From positions 2,240,501 to 2,304,500 of the forward strand of contig NZ_JAVLAT010000001.1 in the NCBI RefSeq assembly GCF_032190615.1: 64,000 nucleotides of DNA, in the 5' to 3' direction. Below, piece by piece: positions 19,901 through 28,974 of the stretch; within the stretch, counting starts at the first letter, position 1, and each line of letters opens with the position of its first letter. The position numbers and the translations under genes were made by a program. A model generated the notes under the pieces. That model did not search any database. It was given only the letters and a program-made list of their open reading frames with translations, and was not told the origin of the DNA. The stretch is from Brucella pseudogrignonensis. GTDB taxonomy: Bacteria > Pseudomonadota > Alphaproteobacteria > Rhizobiales > Rhizobiaceae.

Positions 19901-21307
19901 CTATGCGTTGTTGCTCAGCCATTCCTTAAAATCGGTCAGTGCGCGTGCAGACAAAGCACGCTTTTTCGCAATCGTCTTTTCCTTGCCGCGAAGGCGCTTG
20001 CCTTCAGTTTTTGGCACTTCGATTGGCGGGAATAGGCCGAAATTCACATTCATCGGTTGGAACGAACGCTTGCCCGGCTCTGCATCATCAGCAACGATGT
20101 GACCGCCAGTGATGTGGCCGAGCAGCGCACCAAATGCAGTGGTGAGTGGTGGCGCGACTGGTGTTTTGCAAAGCTTTTCGGCAGCGGTGAAACGCCCAGC
20201 CAGAAGACCAATGGCAGATGATTCGACATAGCCTTCGCAACCGGTGATCTGGCCTGCAAAACGCACGCTTTCGCGTGATTTGAGACGCAGCACATTATCG
20301 AGCAGCACTGGCGAATTGAGATAGGTATTGCGGTGCAAGCCGCCAAGACGGGCAAATTCTGCGTTCTCAAGACCGGGGATCATCTTGAAGATACCGGTCT
20401 GTGAACCGTATTTCAGCTTCGTTTGAAAACCGACCATGTTGTAAAGCGTGCCAAGCGCATTGTCCTGACGCAACTGCACGACAGCATAGGCCTTGACGGT
20501 CGGATTGTGCTCATTGGTGAGGCCCATTGGCTTCATCGGGCCATGGCGCAAAGTTTCAGCGCCGCGCTCTGCCATGACTTCGATTGGCAGACAGCCATCA
20601 AAATAGGGCGTACCTTCCCATTCCTTGAAATCTGTCGTGTCGCCTTCGATGAGGGCCGCAACGAAAGCCTCATACTGCTCCTTGTCCATAGGGCAGTTGA
20701 TGTAATCCTTGCCGGTGCCGCCTGGGCCAACCTTGTCGTAGCGCGACTGGAACCAGCAGACATCCATATTGATCGAATCAAAATGCACGATCGGCGCGAT
20801 GGCGTCGAAGAATGCCAAAGCATTCGCACCGGTTTGTGCCTGAATAGATTCAGCTAATGAAGGCGCCGTCAGAGGGCCAGTCGCGACAATTGCCTGCCCC
20901 CATTCTTCTGGCGGCAAACCAGTGATTTCTTCGCGTTCAATGGTGATCAGCGGATGCGCCTCAAGCTTTGCGGTCACAGCCTGCGAAAAGCCATCGCGAT
21001 CGACCGCCAAAGCACCACCGGCCGGGACCTGATTGGCATCGGCGCAGGCCATGATCAGCGATCCCGCAAGGCGCATTTCTGCGTGAAGCACGCCAACAGC
21101 ATTTGTTTCAGCATCGTCCGAGCGGAATGAATTGGAACAAACCAGTTCTGCAAGATTATCTGTCTTGTGCGCATCGGTGCCGCGAACGGGGCGCATTTCA
21201 TGCAGAATAACTGGCACGCCAGCTTGCGCAAGCTGCCATGCGGCTTCTGATCCAGCGAGGCCGCCGCCGATGACATGTACGGGGGAGAGATTTGTATCTT
21301 TTGACAT
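19901..21307 (-). CDS. trmFO: Folate/FAD-dependent tRNA m5U54 methyltransferase TrmFO
   Basis: Makes 5-methyluridine at tRNA position 54 using methylene-THF and FADH2. The FAD-binding N-terminus [18 protein letters not shown] and the family segments [22 protein letters not shown] and [12 protein letters not shown] are present; the C-terminus has [12 protein letters not shown]. The frame extends to 21331, but the AAGGAGG in that extension lies about 12 bases before ATG 21307, which gives the normal N-terminus [12 protein letters not shown]. 468 residues. The DUF1127/hairpin locus is upstream on the same strand. Confidence 0.95.
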   Translation of the reverse strand: MSKDTNLSPVHVIGGGLAGSEAAWQLAQAGVPVILHEMRPVRGTDAHKTDNLAELVCSNSFRSDDAETNAVGVLHAEMRLAGSLIMACADANQVPAGGALAVDRDGFSQAVTAKLEAHPLITIEREEITGLPPEEWGQAIVATGPLTAPSLAESIQAQTGANALAFFDAIAPIVHFDSINMDVCWFQSRYDKVGPGGTGKDYINCPMDKEQYEAFVAALIEGDTTDFKEWEGTPYFDGCLPIEVMAERGAETLRHGPMKPMGLTNEHNPTVKAYAVVQLRQDNALGTLYNMVGFQTKLKYGSQTGIFKMIPGLENAEFARLGGLHRNTYLNSPVLLDNVLRLKSRESVRFAGQITGCEGYVESSAIGLLAGRFTAAEKLCKTPVAPPLTTAFGALLGHITGGHIVADDAEPGKRSFQPMNVNFGLFPPIEVPKTEGKRLRGKEKTIAKKRALSARALTDFKEWLSNNA

Positions 21308-21379
21308 GGCAATCCCATACCTCCTTTGCATGCCGCCTTCAATGGGAGAAGAGCGTCGCGGTAGTGTAAACAGGTGCCA

Positions 21380-21428
21380 GAAAAACTAATGGCATCCATC
21401 GCGGGAGGAGGTGCGATGGATGCCATTA
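21380..21428 (-). terminator. Terminator hairpin of the DUF1127/RNA locus
   Basis: On the minus strand a perfect 16-bp stem (21413-21428 with 21387-21402) closes a 10-base loop containing CCTCCTCCC, and GTTTTTC follows the stem. It is the last of four such hairpins and looks like an intrinsic terminator that also shows the anti-SD motif in its loop. Confidence 0.85.
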
Positions 21429-21540
21429 TTGTCAGACCGGAATTGGGAGGAGGAGAGTCCGGTCCTATAGTATCGCAAAGCTTGGGAGGAGGAGTGCTTT
21501 GCGACGAGCCGAGCCTGATGGGAGGAGGATTCAGGCCCAG
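21387..21540 (-). ncRNA. Four CCTCCTCCC-loop hairpins (CcsR/cuckoo-type small RNAs)
   Basis: Read on the minus strand there are four consecutive stem-loops, each with CCTCCTCCC in the loop. The loop motifs lie at 21520-21528, 21484-21492, 21445-21453 and 21403-21411 (spacing 36, 39 and 42). Stems: 21513-21518/21531-21536, 21473-21481/21496-21504, 21435-21441/21458-21464, 21387-21402/21413-21428. The stem sequences differ from each other while the loops are identical, so the loop is the selected part. CCUCCUCCC is complementary to Shine-Dalgarno sequences. The arrangement downstream of a DUF1127 gene matches the CcsR1-4 small RNAs of Rhodobacter and the cuckoo RNA family described for alphaproteobacteria. 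With two hairpins per RNA, two small RNAs are expected, cut from one transcript. Confidence 0.85.
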
Positions 21541-21572
21541 CAAATTTGAATTCGTTTTAAAGTCCGTTAGAC

Positions 21573-21719
21573 TTAACGACCCTTGGACTGACGCGCTACA
21601 TATGGGATGTCTGCGCGGGAAATGCCAAGATCATTGAGTTCGCGAGTCGAAAGCTGGTTAAGCTCGTTGACTGTGTCGCGGTAACGGCGCCAATTGCTGT
21701 AAGAGCGGATAAGGTTCAT
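21573..21719 (-). CDS. DUF1127 small Arg-rich protein
   Basis: 48-residue protein, too short for usual gene calling. It starts MNLIRSYSNWRRYRDTVNEL and continues with NQLSTRELNDLGISRADIP, the hallmark of DUF1127 (YjiS-like) proteins. AAGGA precedes the ATG by about nine bases. In Rhodobacter sphaeroides the equivalent protein CcaF1 is an RNA-binding protein involved in maturation of the CcsR RNAs; here too the four CCTCCTCCC hairpins start ~33 bases after the stop. In other species DUF1127 proteins affect phosphate, carbon and RNA metabolism. The upstream region 21720-21989 between this gene and the DUF2157 gene must hold two divergent promoters; no convincing -35/-10 pair was assigned. Confidence 0.93.
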   Translation of the reverse strand: MNLIRSYSNWRRYRDTVNELNQLSTRELNDLGISRADIPYVARQSKGR

Positions 21720-21989
21720 GGTGGTATTCCTTCATCGTTGAGGAACTGATTATCAATTCATCTTGTTTGTTGCTCATGATATAACGCATTGTTTTCGCTA
21801 CTTGCAGACCCAAGTTTGCATAGCTGCTTTGCGGGCTCCGCACGGCGCTCTAAATCGATTAGACTGGTGAAGCACAAAATTGCCGTAATGGGTTAGAACG
21901 TATTTGTTTGCCGGCTGGTGAGTTTCCTATATGTTCTTAGCCACTTGGTAGGTTGATACCGTCAACGGATAGATTCTTCGGGAGTTGTT

Positions 21990-23114
21990 TTGTCGTTTTC
22001 AGTTTCAGTAGAGCGCCTCGTCGCGCGCTGGCAGCAAGAAGGCCTTATTGATGCAGATACTGCATCGCGACTGAACGCTGACCTTGAAAAACGTGGACCC
22101 CGGTTCAGCCTTGGTTCGGTTCTGGCAACACTCGGCGGGCTTTTGCTGGGTGCCGCCGTCATCATGTTGGTGGCGGCGAACTGGCAAGATATGCCGCGCA
22201 TGGCGCGTATCGGCTTGATCTTCGCATTGATATGGGTTTGCTATGTCGGTGGTGCCTGGCGGCAGATGCGCGGTGATACTGTGTTGCCGCAGGCTCTCTA
22301 TATAATTGCCGCCGCATCATTCGGTGCCGGTATCGCGCTTGTCGGGCAGATGTATCATATGTCGGGCGATGTGCATTCTGCTGCCGTCGTCTGGGCGGTT
22401 GGCGTTTTTGCCTCGGCCTTCCTTCTTCGTTCTTCCGTGCTCACGGCTTTTGGCGCGGCAGTCGCTTGCTTTTATCTCTCAACCTACTTTTTCGACAATG
22501 ATTATGGCAGTTTGAGCTATCGCTGGATCGGGCCCTTGTTAGTTCTGGTGGGAGCTATTGCTGCACGCTTCACACAATCTCGACATGCGGCGCATATATT
22601 GTGCCTGTTTGTTTTGGGATGGGCTGCACTTCTTTATTCTGAGAACGAGAGTCGTTTCATTCTCGGTATGATGTTAATTGTTGGCATTGGCTTCATGCTT
22701 GCGGATGCTTTCGCACATGACCCACTTCAGAAACTGACACGCTTCGCACATCCGCTTGCATCTTACGGGCTGCTGCTTGCATTGCTGGCGTTGGGTATTC
22801 TCCAGCTCGACACCATGCTTTCGACGATCTTCGACAAAGACGTGACGCAAGATGTTGTCTTTGGCATTATCATTCTGGCGCTTGCAGTCGGCGCGCTTGC
22901 ACTGTGCGGGCGGGATAATGGCAGCTTACGTTCGATTGCTTATGCAGCTTTTTCATTTGAAGTGCTTTATCTGGCCTTTACAACCGTCGGCTCAATGATC
23001 GGTACATCGGGCTTTTTCCTGATCGCCGGTGTTCTGGTTCTTCTTCTTGCAGCCTTTGTCCGCCGTATGGAAAACAGGTTCGGACGAAAGCGCCAAGGGG
23101 AGTTGAAGCTATGA
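21990..23114 (+). CDS. DUF2157 domain polytopic membrane protein
   Basis: 374 residues. The N-terminal soluble part SVERLVARWQQEGLIDADTASRLNADLE is the typical DUF2157 opening, followed by about ten hydrophobic segments beginning at ~residue 45 (LGSVLATLGGLLLGAAVIML, then AANW, also conserved). Function unknown. The start is TTG 21990, with GGGAG upstream; no ATG lies nearby. It overlaps the next gene by 4 bases (ATGA), and the pair DUF2157 plus GDYXXLXY protein recurs in many bacteria. Confidence 0.85.
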   Translation: MSFSVSVERLVARWQQEGLIDADTASRLNADLEKRGPRFSLGSVLATLGGLLLGAAVIMLVAANWQDMPRMARIGLIFALIWVCYVGGAWRQMRGDTVLPQALYIIAAASFGAGIALVGQMYHMSGDVHSAAVVWAVGVFASAFLLRSSVLTAFGAAVACFYLSTYFFDNDYGSLSYRWIGPLLVLVGAIAARFTQSRHAAHILCLFVLGWAALLYSENESRFILGMMLIVGIGFMLADAFAHDPLQKLTRFAHPLASYGLLLALLALGILQLDTMLSTIFDKDVTQDVVFGIIILALAVGALALCGRDNGSLRSIAYAAFSFEVLYLAFTTVGSMIGTSGFFLIAGVLVLLLAAFVRRMENRFGRKRQGELKL

Positions 23115-23683
23115 GCTTATTAAAGAGTAAGTGGCTTTATGCTGGTGCGGTTGTCGCTGCCGCGCTTCAGACAGGCATTCTTTACGCAAGCATTGAGGAA
23201 CGCGCCTCTGTACTGCGCTCTGGTCATGAGGTCGTACTGCAGACGCGCCCTGTTGATCCTCGAGACCTGATGCGTGGTGATTATGTGATCCTTGGCTATG
23301 ACATCACGTCGATTGACCGCAAGTTGATCAATGGGTCGCCTGTCGATGGTTCTCGCACTGTTTATGTATCTTTGAAGCCTGGTGATGGCGGCATTTGGCA
23401 CGTGGCGCGCGCATCTTTCACACCTTTTACGGACCTCGCCTTGGATGAGGTGCAGATTCGTGGAGAATCGACCTATGCGATTTCAGACTATCCAGATGCC
23501 ACGCTCACTTTGCGCTACGGCATTGAGCGTTATTATGTTCCTGAGGGCGAGGGGCGTGTGATTGAGGATAGCCAACGCGATCTGGAAATCACTGCGGTCG
23601 TTGCGGTGAATGATGCAGGGACCGCTGTAATCAAAGCTTTGCGTGATAAAGGAACCCAACTTTACGAAGAGCCGCTCTATTAA
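23111..23683 (+). CDS. GDYXXLXY domain protein
   Basis: 190 residues. One N-terminal hydrophobic helix (WLYAGAVVAAALQTGILYASI) acts as an anchor or signal; then comes VVLQTRPVDPRDLMRGDYVILGYDI, which contains the defining GDYxxLxY motif. The rest is predicted beta-rich and periplasmic. Function unknown. Translationally coupled to the DUF2157 membrane protein, so the two very likely work together. Confidence 0.87.
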   Translation: MSLLKSKWLYAGAVVAAALQTGILYASIEERASVLRSGHEVVLQTRPVDPRDLMRGDYVILGYDITSIDRKLINGSPVDGSRTVYVSLKPGDGGIWHVARASFTPFTDLALDEVQIRGESTYAISDYPDATLTLRYGIERYYVPEGEGRVIEDSQRDLEITAVVAVNDAGTAVIKALRDKGTQLYEEPLY

Positions 23684-23804
23684 TCGGGCTTTGAATAAAA
23701 AGAGCTTGGCTAAGGCGATAAGATCGCTATATAGGGGCGGAAAGCACGAAGGCGCTTCGGCTTGAAAGAGCTGAAAATCAATCTTGCAAAACGGCTTTTT
23801 TCCT

Positions 23805-23832
23805 TTGAACCGGGAAAATTGAGTGTTATAGA
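23805..23832 (+). promoter_or_regulatory. Candidate promoter of tRNA-Leu
   Basis: TTGAAC at 23805-23810 and TATAGA at 23827-23832 with a 16-base spacer, about 75 bases upstream of the tRNA. A second candidate (TTGGCT 23706-23711, TATATA 23728-23733, also 16 apart) lies further upstream. By eye only. Confidence 0.4.
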
Positions 23833-23907
23833 GACGCGCGCTTTCGAGAGGCGGTTCAATACCTGAGACGATAATGTGTGTTCGGTGGAGTGCACGTCGG
23901 TTCAGAA

Positions 23908-23990
23908 GCGGATATGGCGAAATTGGTAGACGCACCAGATTTAGGTTCTGGCGGGAGACCGTGGGGGTTCGAGTCCCTCTATCCGCACCA
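23908..23990 (+). tRNA. tRNA-Leu (anticodon UAG)
   Basis: 83-base tRNA beginning GCGGATA and ending TATCCGCACCA with CCA encoded. The acceptor arms GCGGATA/TATCCGC pair; the anticodon stem CCAGA/TCTGG closes the loop TTTAGGT, giving anticodon TAG; there is a variable arm of the class II type (CGGGAGACCGTG) and a T-loop GTTCGAGTC. Reads CUA and related Leu codons. It stands alone upstream of tig. Confidence 0.97.
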
Positions 23991-24076
23991 ACTGCCTCAA
24001 GGCAAAGAATTTCTCTCCCGCGACAAGGCAAAAGCGCCGGCAACGGCGGGACAATGATAGAAGTGAAGGTTTGAAC

Positions 24077-25504
24077 ATGCAGGTTACCGAAACGCTTAAT
24101 GAAGGGCTGAAGCGCGAGATTAAAGTCGTGGTTCCTGCCGGAGATCTCGAAGCGAAGCTCTCTGAACGCCTAGAGACCGCGCGCGGTCGTGCTAAGATCA
24201 ACGGTTTCCGTCCAGGTAAGGTGCCAACTGCGCACCTGCGCAAGACCTACGGTAAGTCCTTCATGGCAGAGATCGTGAACGAAATCCTCAATGATTCGTC
24301 GCGCTCGATTCTTGCTGACCGCAACGAAAAGTCGGCAACCCAGCCAGTCGTTTCGATGTCGGAAGACGAAAAAGAAGCTGAAAAGGTTCTCGACGGCAAG
24401 GCCGATTTCGTTTTCTCGCTGACTTACGAAGTTCTGCCAAAGATCGAAGTCAAGGATTTCAGCAAGATCGCTGTAACCCGTGAAGTTGTCGACATTTCGG
24501 AAGAAGAAGTTGACGAACAGGTTAAGCGCATTGCTTCCTCGACCCGCACTTATGAAGCGAAGAAGGGCAAAGCTGAAAACGAAGATCGCGTAACGATCGA
24601 CTATCTCGGCAAGCTCGACGGCGAAGCCTTTGAAGGCGGCGCAGACACCGACGCTCAGCTCGTTCTTGGTTCGAACCAGTTCATTCCTGGATTTGAAGAA
24701 CAGCTCGTTGGCGTTAAGGCGGGCGATGAGAAGGTTATCAACGTAACTTTCCCTGCTGAATACGGCGCAGCACATCTTGCTGGCAAAGAAGCGACCTTCG
24801 ATATCACTGTTAAGGGCGTTGAAAAGGCTGGAGAACTCGTTCTCGACGACGAAACTGCAAAGAAGCTCGGCATTGAGTCGCTTGAGCGTCTGCGTCAGGT
24901 TGTTCGTGAGCAGATCGAAAGCCAGTACGGCCAGATTACCCGTCAAAAGGTAAAGCGTCAGATTCTTGACGCGCTCGATGGCGATTACGCTTTTGAAACC
25001 CCTGAAAAGCTGGTTGAAGCCGAATTCAACAACATCTGGCAGCAGATCAACTTCGACCTGCAGCAGGCTGGTCGTACGTTTGAAGACGAAGAAACTACGG
25101 AAGAAGCTGCTCGCGAAGAATATCGCAAGCTTGCTGAACGCCGCGTTCGTCTCGGTCTGGTTCTCTCCGAAATCGGCGAAAAGGCTGGCGTAGAAGTAAC
25201 TGAAGAAGAACTGCAGCGCGCAGTTTACGATCAGGTACGTCGCTACCCAGGTCAGGAAAAAGAAATCTACGAATTCCTGCGCAAGACGCCGGATGCAGTT
25301 GCTAACCTTCGTGCACCGATCTTTGAAGAAAAGGTCGTTGATCATCTGCTCGCAAACATCAACGTGACCGATAAGAAGGTTTCGAAGGAAGTGCTGACTG
25401 CAGAAGACGAAGAAGGTTCGGAAGCAAAGCCTGCTAAGAAGGCAGCAGCCAAGAAGAAGGCCGCTCCTAAGAAGAAGGCAGAAGAAAAGTCCGACGAGGC
25501 TTAA
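24077..25504 (+). CDS. tig: Trigger factor
   Basis: Ribosome-bound chaperone and prolyl isomerase. 475 residues: N-terminal ribosome-binding domain with the signature GFRPGKVP (residues ~43-50), FKBP-type PPIase domain starting [19 protein letters not shown], and the helical C-terminal chaperone arms. It ends in a Lys/Ala-rich tail ([19 protein letters not shown]). ATG 24077 with GAAGG upstream is preferred over TTG 24071. A strong terminator follows. Confidence 0.96.
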   Translation: MQVTETLNEGLKREIKVVVPAGDLEAKLSERLETARGRAKINGFRPGKVPTAHLRKTYGKSFMAEIVNEILNDSSRSILADRNEKSATQPVVSMSEDEKEAEKVLDGKADFVFSLTYEVLPKIEVKDFSKIAVTREVVDISEEEVDEQVKRIASSTRTYEAKKGKAENEDRVTIDYLGKLDGEAFEGGADTDAQLVLGSNQFIPGFEEQLVGVKAGDEKVINVTFPAEYGAAHLAGKEATFDITVKGVEKAGELVLDDETAKKLGIESLERLRQVVREQIESQYGQITRQKVKRQILDALDGDYAFETPEKLVEAEFNNIWQQINFDLQQAGRTFEDEETTEEAAREEYRKLAERRVRLGLVLSEIGEKAGVEVTEEELQRAVYDQVRRYPGQEKEIYEFLRKTPDAVANLRAPIFEEKVVDHLLANINVTDKKVSKEVLTAEDEEGSEAKPAKKAAAKKKAAPKKKAEEKSDEA

Positions 25505-25531
25505 TTCTCTCTCTGACGTGAATATGGAATT

Positions 25532-25554
25532 GGCCGCGCATTGCGCGGCCTTTT
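25532..25554 (+). terminator. Intrinsic terminator of tig
   Basis: 8-bp stem GGCCGCGC/GCGCGGCC (25532-25539 with 25543-25550), 3-base loop, then TTTTCTGTTT. Confidence 0.9.
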
Positions 25555-25570
25555 CTGTTTGACCACGGCT

Positions 25571-25674
25571 AGAGCATTTCCATTTTTGATTGAATCAGAA
25601 AAAGTGCTCTATCTTTTTGTTTTTATGCACATCTAGTTCCGAAAACCGGTTCCCACTTTTCGGGATGTGCTCTA
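25571..25674. repeat. Dispersed palindromic intergenic repeat, copy B
   Basis: The reverse complement of copy A (18506-18603), with the same two palindromic halves: GAGCATTTCC ... GTGCTC, then GCACATCTAGTT-CCGAAAACCGG ... CACTTTTCGG-GATGTGC. Lies between tig and gatB; no gene is seen in 25505-25766 apart from the tig terminator. Confidence 0.85.
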
Positions 25675-25766
25675 ATTGACTGGCCGAAAAGCTTGCATCC
25701 TATAGGGGTTTGCTCTAGCCAGTAATCAATCAGTTTTTAGCTCAATCCGAATATTTGCGAGCCAGC

Positions 25767-27269
25767 ATGACCCTTATTGATACGCGCACACCAGAACCGA
25801 AACGCTTCATCTCTGGCGCCACCGGCGACTGGGAAGTCGTCATTGGCATGGAAGTCCACGCACAGGTCACCTCCGAATCGAAGCTCTTCTCCGGTTCGTC
25901 CACAGCGTTCGGCGCGGAGCCGAATGCCAATGTGTCTTTGGTCGATGCTGCGATGCCGGGCATGTTGCCGGTGATCAATATTGAATGCGTCAAGCAGGCT
26001 GTGCGTACCGGCATTGGTCTCAACGCACAGGTCAATTTGAAGTCGGTTTTCGACCGTAAGAACTACTTCTATCCAGATCTGCCGCAGGGCTATCAGATTT
26101 CGCAGTTCAAGCAGCCAATCATTGGCGAAGGCAAGATCATGATCTCGGTTGGTCCCGACAATAAGGGCCAGTTCGAAGACGTTGAGATTGGTATTGAGCG
26201 TTTGCATCTGGAACAGGATGCGGGTAAGTCGATCCATGATCAGCATCCGACCATGTCCTATGTAGATCTGAATCGCTCTGGCGTGGCGCTGATGGAAATC
26301 GTTTCCAAGCCTGATCTGCGCTCATCGGATGAAGCGCGTGCTTATCTGACCAAGCTGCGCACGATTGTCCGCTATCTTGGCACTTGCGACGGCAACATGG
26401 ATGAAGGCTCTATGCGTGCCGACGTGAACGTTTCCGTTCGTCGTCCGGGCGGTGAGTTCGGAACACGCTGCGAAATCAAGAATGTCAACTCGATCCGCTT
26501 TGTTGGTCAGGCAATTGAATATGAAGCACGTCGCCAGATTGCTATTCTGGAAGACGGCGGTTCTATCGATCAGGAAACACGTCTGTTTGATCCGGTGAAG
26601 GGTGAAACTCGTTCGATGCGCTCCAAGGAAGAAGCGCATGACTATCGCTATTTTCCGGATCCAGACTTGCTGCCGCTTGAATTTGATCAGGCATTTGTTG
26701 ATGCACTCGCTGCTGATCTGCCGGAATTACCAGACGTCAAGAAAGATCGCTTTGTCGAAAAGCTCGGCATCTCGGTTTACGACGCGTCGATTCTCGTCAG
26801 TGAAAAAGCCATTGCCGATTATTACGAAGTCGTTTGTGATGGTCGTGATGGCAAACTGGCGGCAAACTGGGTCATCAACGATCTTCTTGGTGCGCTGAAC
26901 AAGGCGGGCAAGGACATTGAAGAATCGCCTGTTACGCCTGCACAGCTCGGTGCGATCATTGATCTGATTAAGGACGGTACAATTTCCGGCAAGATCGCCA
27001 AGGAATTGTTTGAAATCGTCTGGAACGAAGGTGGTGAACCGAAGCAGATTGTCGAAGATCGCGGCATGAAGCAGGTGACTGATACCGGCGCGATTGAGAA
27101 GGCTGTTGACGACATCATTGCAGCCAACCCGGAAAAGGCTCAGCAGGCCAAGGAAAAGCCAAGCATGGCTGGCTGGTTTGTTGGACAGGTGATGAAGGCT
27201 ACGGGCGGCAAGGCTAACCCGCAGGCCGTTAACGATCTGGTTAAGTCCAAGCTCGGGATTGAAGAATAA
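25767..27269 (+). CDS. gatB: Asp-tRNA(Asn)/Glu-tRNA(Gln) amidotransferase subunit B
   Basis: Subunit of the GatCAB complex that converts mischarged Glu-tRNA(Gln) and Asp-tRNA(Asn). 500 residues. The PET112-type start [12 protein letters not shown], the [13 protein letters not shown] segment, [13 protein letters not shown] and the C-terminal YqeY-like tail domain are all present. ATG 25767 preferred to the TTG at 25755. gatA and gatC are not in this window. The stop shares its last base with the ATG of the acetyltransferase gene. Confidence 0.96.
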   Translation: MTLIDTRTPEPKRFISGATGDWEVVIGMEVHAQVTSESKLFSGSSTAFGAEPNANVSLVDAAMPGMLPVINIECVKQAVRTGIGLNAQVNLKSVFDRKNYFYPDLPQGYQISQFKQPIIGEGKIMISVGPDNKGQFEDVEIGIERLHLEQDAGKSIHDQHPTMSYVDLNRSGVALMEIVSKPDLRSSDEARAYLTKLRTIVRYLGTCDGNMDEGSMRADVNVSVRRPGGEFGTRCEIKNVNSIRFVGQAIEYEARRQIAILEDGGSIDQETRLFDPVKGETRSMRSKEEAHDYRYFPDPDLLPLEFDQAFVDALAADLPELPDVKKDRFVEKLGISVYDASILVSEKAIADYYEVVCDGRDGKLAANWVINDLLGALNKAGKDIEESPVTPAQLGAIIDLIKDGTISGKIAKELFEIVWNEGGEPKQIVEDRGMKQVTDTGAIEKAVDDIIAANPEKAQQAKEKPSMAGWFVGQVMKATGGKANPQAVNDLVKSKLGIEE

Positions 27270-27772
27270 TGTGGGTTCGCAGCGCCAGTGAAGCGGATCT
27301 GAAGGCTGTGCACGAATTGCTGGTTTCAACTTGGCATGCGACTTTCGATGATATTCTTGGTCAGGAGACGGTGAATGCCGTCACTGGCCAATGGCATTCT
27401 GTTGCAGCACTCAAGGCCAATCTCAAGAAGCCATATTCGGAATTCATCGTTGCAGACAACGGTGAGGGCGGTATCGACGGGATGGCTTTTGCAAGTCAGA
27501 CCGGAGAAGGAAAAGCCTCGCTTCATCAGCTTTACGTTCGGCCTGAGACGCAGGTTCAGGGCATCGGTACGATGCTTCTGGCGGAAATTGAAATGGCTTT
27601 TCCCGGCGTTAATACGATGCATCTTGAAGTCATCGAGCGCAACGTAAAGTCTGTTCGTTTTTACGAGCGTAAAGGCTATGCGCAGGTCGGCCGCAGCGAA
27701 GATTGGGGCGATCCCAATTGCAAAGAGCCAGTGCTGATTATGGAAAAGTCTCTTGAAGGCTGGAGCATGTAG
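27269..27772 (+). CDS. GNAT family N-acetyltransferase
   Basis: 167-residue single-domain GNAT protein. The acetyl-CoA-binding loop is LYVRPETQVQGIGTMLLAEIE (Q/R-x-x-G-x-G/A type), and the motif B region reads LEVIERNVKSVRFYERKGYAQVG. The substrate cannot be told; RimI-like or small-molecule acetylation are both possible. One-base overlap with gatB suggests co-transcription. Confidence 0.85.
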   Translation: MWVRSASEADLKAVHELLVSTWHATFDDILGQETVNAVTGQWHSVAALKANLKKPYSEFIVADNGEGGIDGMAFASQTGEGKASLHQLYVRPETQVQGIGTMLLAEIEMAFPGVNTMHLEVIERNVKSVRFYERKGYAQVGRSEDWGDPNCKEPVLIMEKSLEGWSM

Positions 27773-27904
27773 CAACTCTTTGCTGCTGCATCATACTCTT
27801 GTGACAGCGGCAACTTGCCCCTTGCCTTGTGCCTTTGATAGGGCCATAAGCGTTCAAAACCCGGCAGTTATTCTGCCTGTGGCAATAACGGATCTGGATA
27901 GGTC

Positions 27905-28315
27905 ATGAAAACATTTATTACGCAAGTCTTCACGTGGTGGAATAGCCAGACGCTTGGCACCCGCCTTCATACCTGGCGCAAAGGCGAACGGGTTGGCGAA
28001 GATGAGTTTGGTAATATCTACTATCAGGGTGGCAAAGACTCTGAAGGTCGTACCCGTCGCTGGGTGATTTTCAACGGTTATGCAGAAGCAAGCTCGATCC
28101 CTCCGGGCTGGCATGGGTGGATTCATCACCGCGTTGATACACCGCCAAGCAAGGAAGACTACAAGCCACGTGACTGGCAGAAGCCACATTTGCAGAACCT
28201 TACAGGTTCGCCACTCGCTTATCGTCCAAAGGGCGCGATTGCTATTCCGGGAACAACACCGGGCGAACGTCCGCGCGTTACGGGTGAATATGACGCCTGG
28301 ACACCGGGTAACTAA
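27905..28315 (+). CDS. NDUFA12 (B17.2) family complex I subunit
   Basis: 136-residue protein with the family core FGNIYYQGGKDSEGRTRRWVIFNG and PPGWHGWIHHRVDTPP. This supernumerary subunit is shared by alphaproteobacterial and mitochondrial NADH:ubiquinone oxidoreductase, where it contacts the peripheral arm. The N-terminal hydrophobic segment is short. The nuo operon is not in this window. Followed by its own terminator. Confidence 0.92.
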   Translation: MKTFITQVFTWWNSQTLGTRLHTWRKGERVGEDEFGNIYYQGGKDSEGRTRRWVIFNGYAEASSIPPGWHGWIHHRVDTPPSKEDYKPRDWQKPHLQNLTGSPLAYRPKGAIAIPGTTPGERPRVTGEYDAWTPGN

Positions 28316-28328
28316 TTAAGCAGAAAAT

Positions 28329-28356
28329 ACGGCATGATTATTCATGCCGTTTTTTA
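28329..28356 (+). terminator. Intrinsic terminator after the NDUFA12 gene
   Basis: 9-bp stem ACGGCATGA/TCATGCCGT (28329-28337 with 28342-28350), 4-base loop, six Ts. Confidence 0.92.
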
Positions 28357-28509
28357 TTGCGCGCGGTTTGCGTAAATGGGCTGAGGATATATGCCTCTGC
28401 TGTGTGACGATACGGCATTGTTGCTTGCGACTGGGCAACGAATCGTCACATTTGATCCCTAGGAATTATCCCGGCGCTATAATTAACCAGATTGATACGG
28501 ATATCCGTT

Positions 28510-28965
28510 TTGACGAAGTATTCTCCCAGCACGGCTATAAACGGTAAAAACTGGTTCAAGCAGACATCTAAGGCTGCTTTGCTCGCGCTGTTGGTTGGTT
28601 CGTTCAGCTTCAATGCAGCTTATGCCGAGCGTATTTCTAATCCCGTTGCAGAGTTTTCGGGGCTGGATAAGATCACAGGCCGTATTACCAGCTTTGACGT
28701 TTATATTAATGAGACCGTGCAGTTCGGTGCGCTACAGGTAACGCCGAAGGTTTGCTATTCGCGTACCGAGAGCGAAACTCCGCGTACCGATAGTTTTGTC
28801 GAAGTTGATGAAATTACGCTTGATCGTAAGATTCGTCGCATCTTCACCGGCTGGATGTTTGCTGATAGCCCGGGTCTGAATGCCGTTGAGCATCCGATCT
28901 ATGACGTATGGCTGAAAGACTGTAAACAGAAATCTGATGTTCCACCGCCGGATCAGCGTAAGTAA
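28510..28965 (+). CDS. DUF2155 exported protein
   Basis: About 151 residues. A Sec signal peptide (KAALLALLVGSFSFNAAYA) is followed by the DUF2155 domain: AEFSGLDKITGRITSFDVYINE, FGALQVTPKVCYSR, RRIFTGWMFADSPGLNAVEHPIYDVWL. Members often carry the two Cys seen here (KVCYS and LKDCK). Function unknown. There is no in-frame ATG; TTG 28510 or TTG 28492 are candidates, and a TATAAT at 28478-28483 suggests transcription starts near 28490, which favours 28510. In Rhizobiales the gene usually sits next to the NDUFA12 gene and aat, as here. Confidence 0.82.
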   Translation: MTKYSPSTAINGKNWFKQTSKAALLALLVGSFSFNAAYAERISNPVAEFSGLDKITGRITSFDVYINETVQFGALQVTPKVCYSRTESETPRTDSFVEVDEITLDRKIRRIFTGWMFADSPGLNAVEHPIYDVWLKDCKQKSDVPPPDQRK

Positions 28966-28974
28966 TCATTAGAT

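Noticed and set aside
21374-21637. 87-residue plus-strand frame with repeated GGG motifs
   Set aside because: It is the plus-strand reading of the four RNA hairpins and the end of the DUF1127 gene; the Gly repeats come from GGGAGGAGG loops.
21658-21843. 61-residue minus-strand frame upstream of the DUF1127 gene
   Set aside because: Covers the promoter/leader and the start of DUF1127 in another frame; DUF1127 is clearly the real gene.
23483-24043. 186-residue minus-strand frame containing [19 protein letters not shown]
   Set aside because: It is the antisense translation of the tRNA-Leu gene, a known false protein type, and it also covers the real gene at 23111-23683.
24170-25345. 391-residue minus-strand frame
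   Set aside because: Antisense to tig; Phe-rich composition arises from GAA/AAG codons read backwards.
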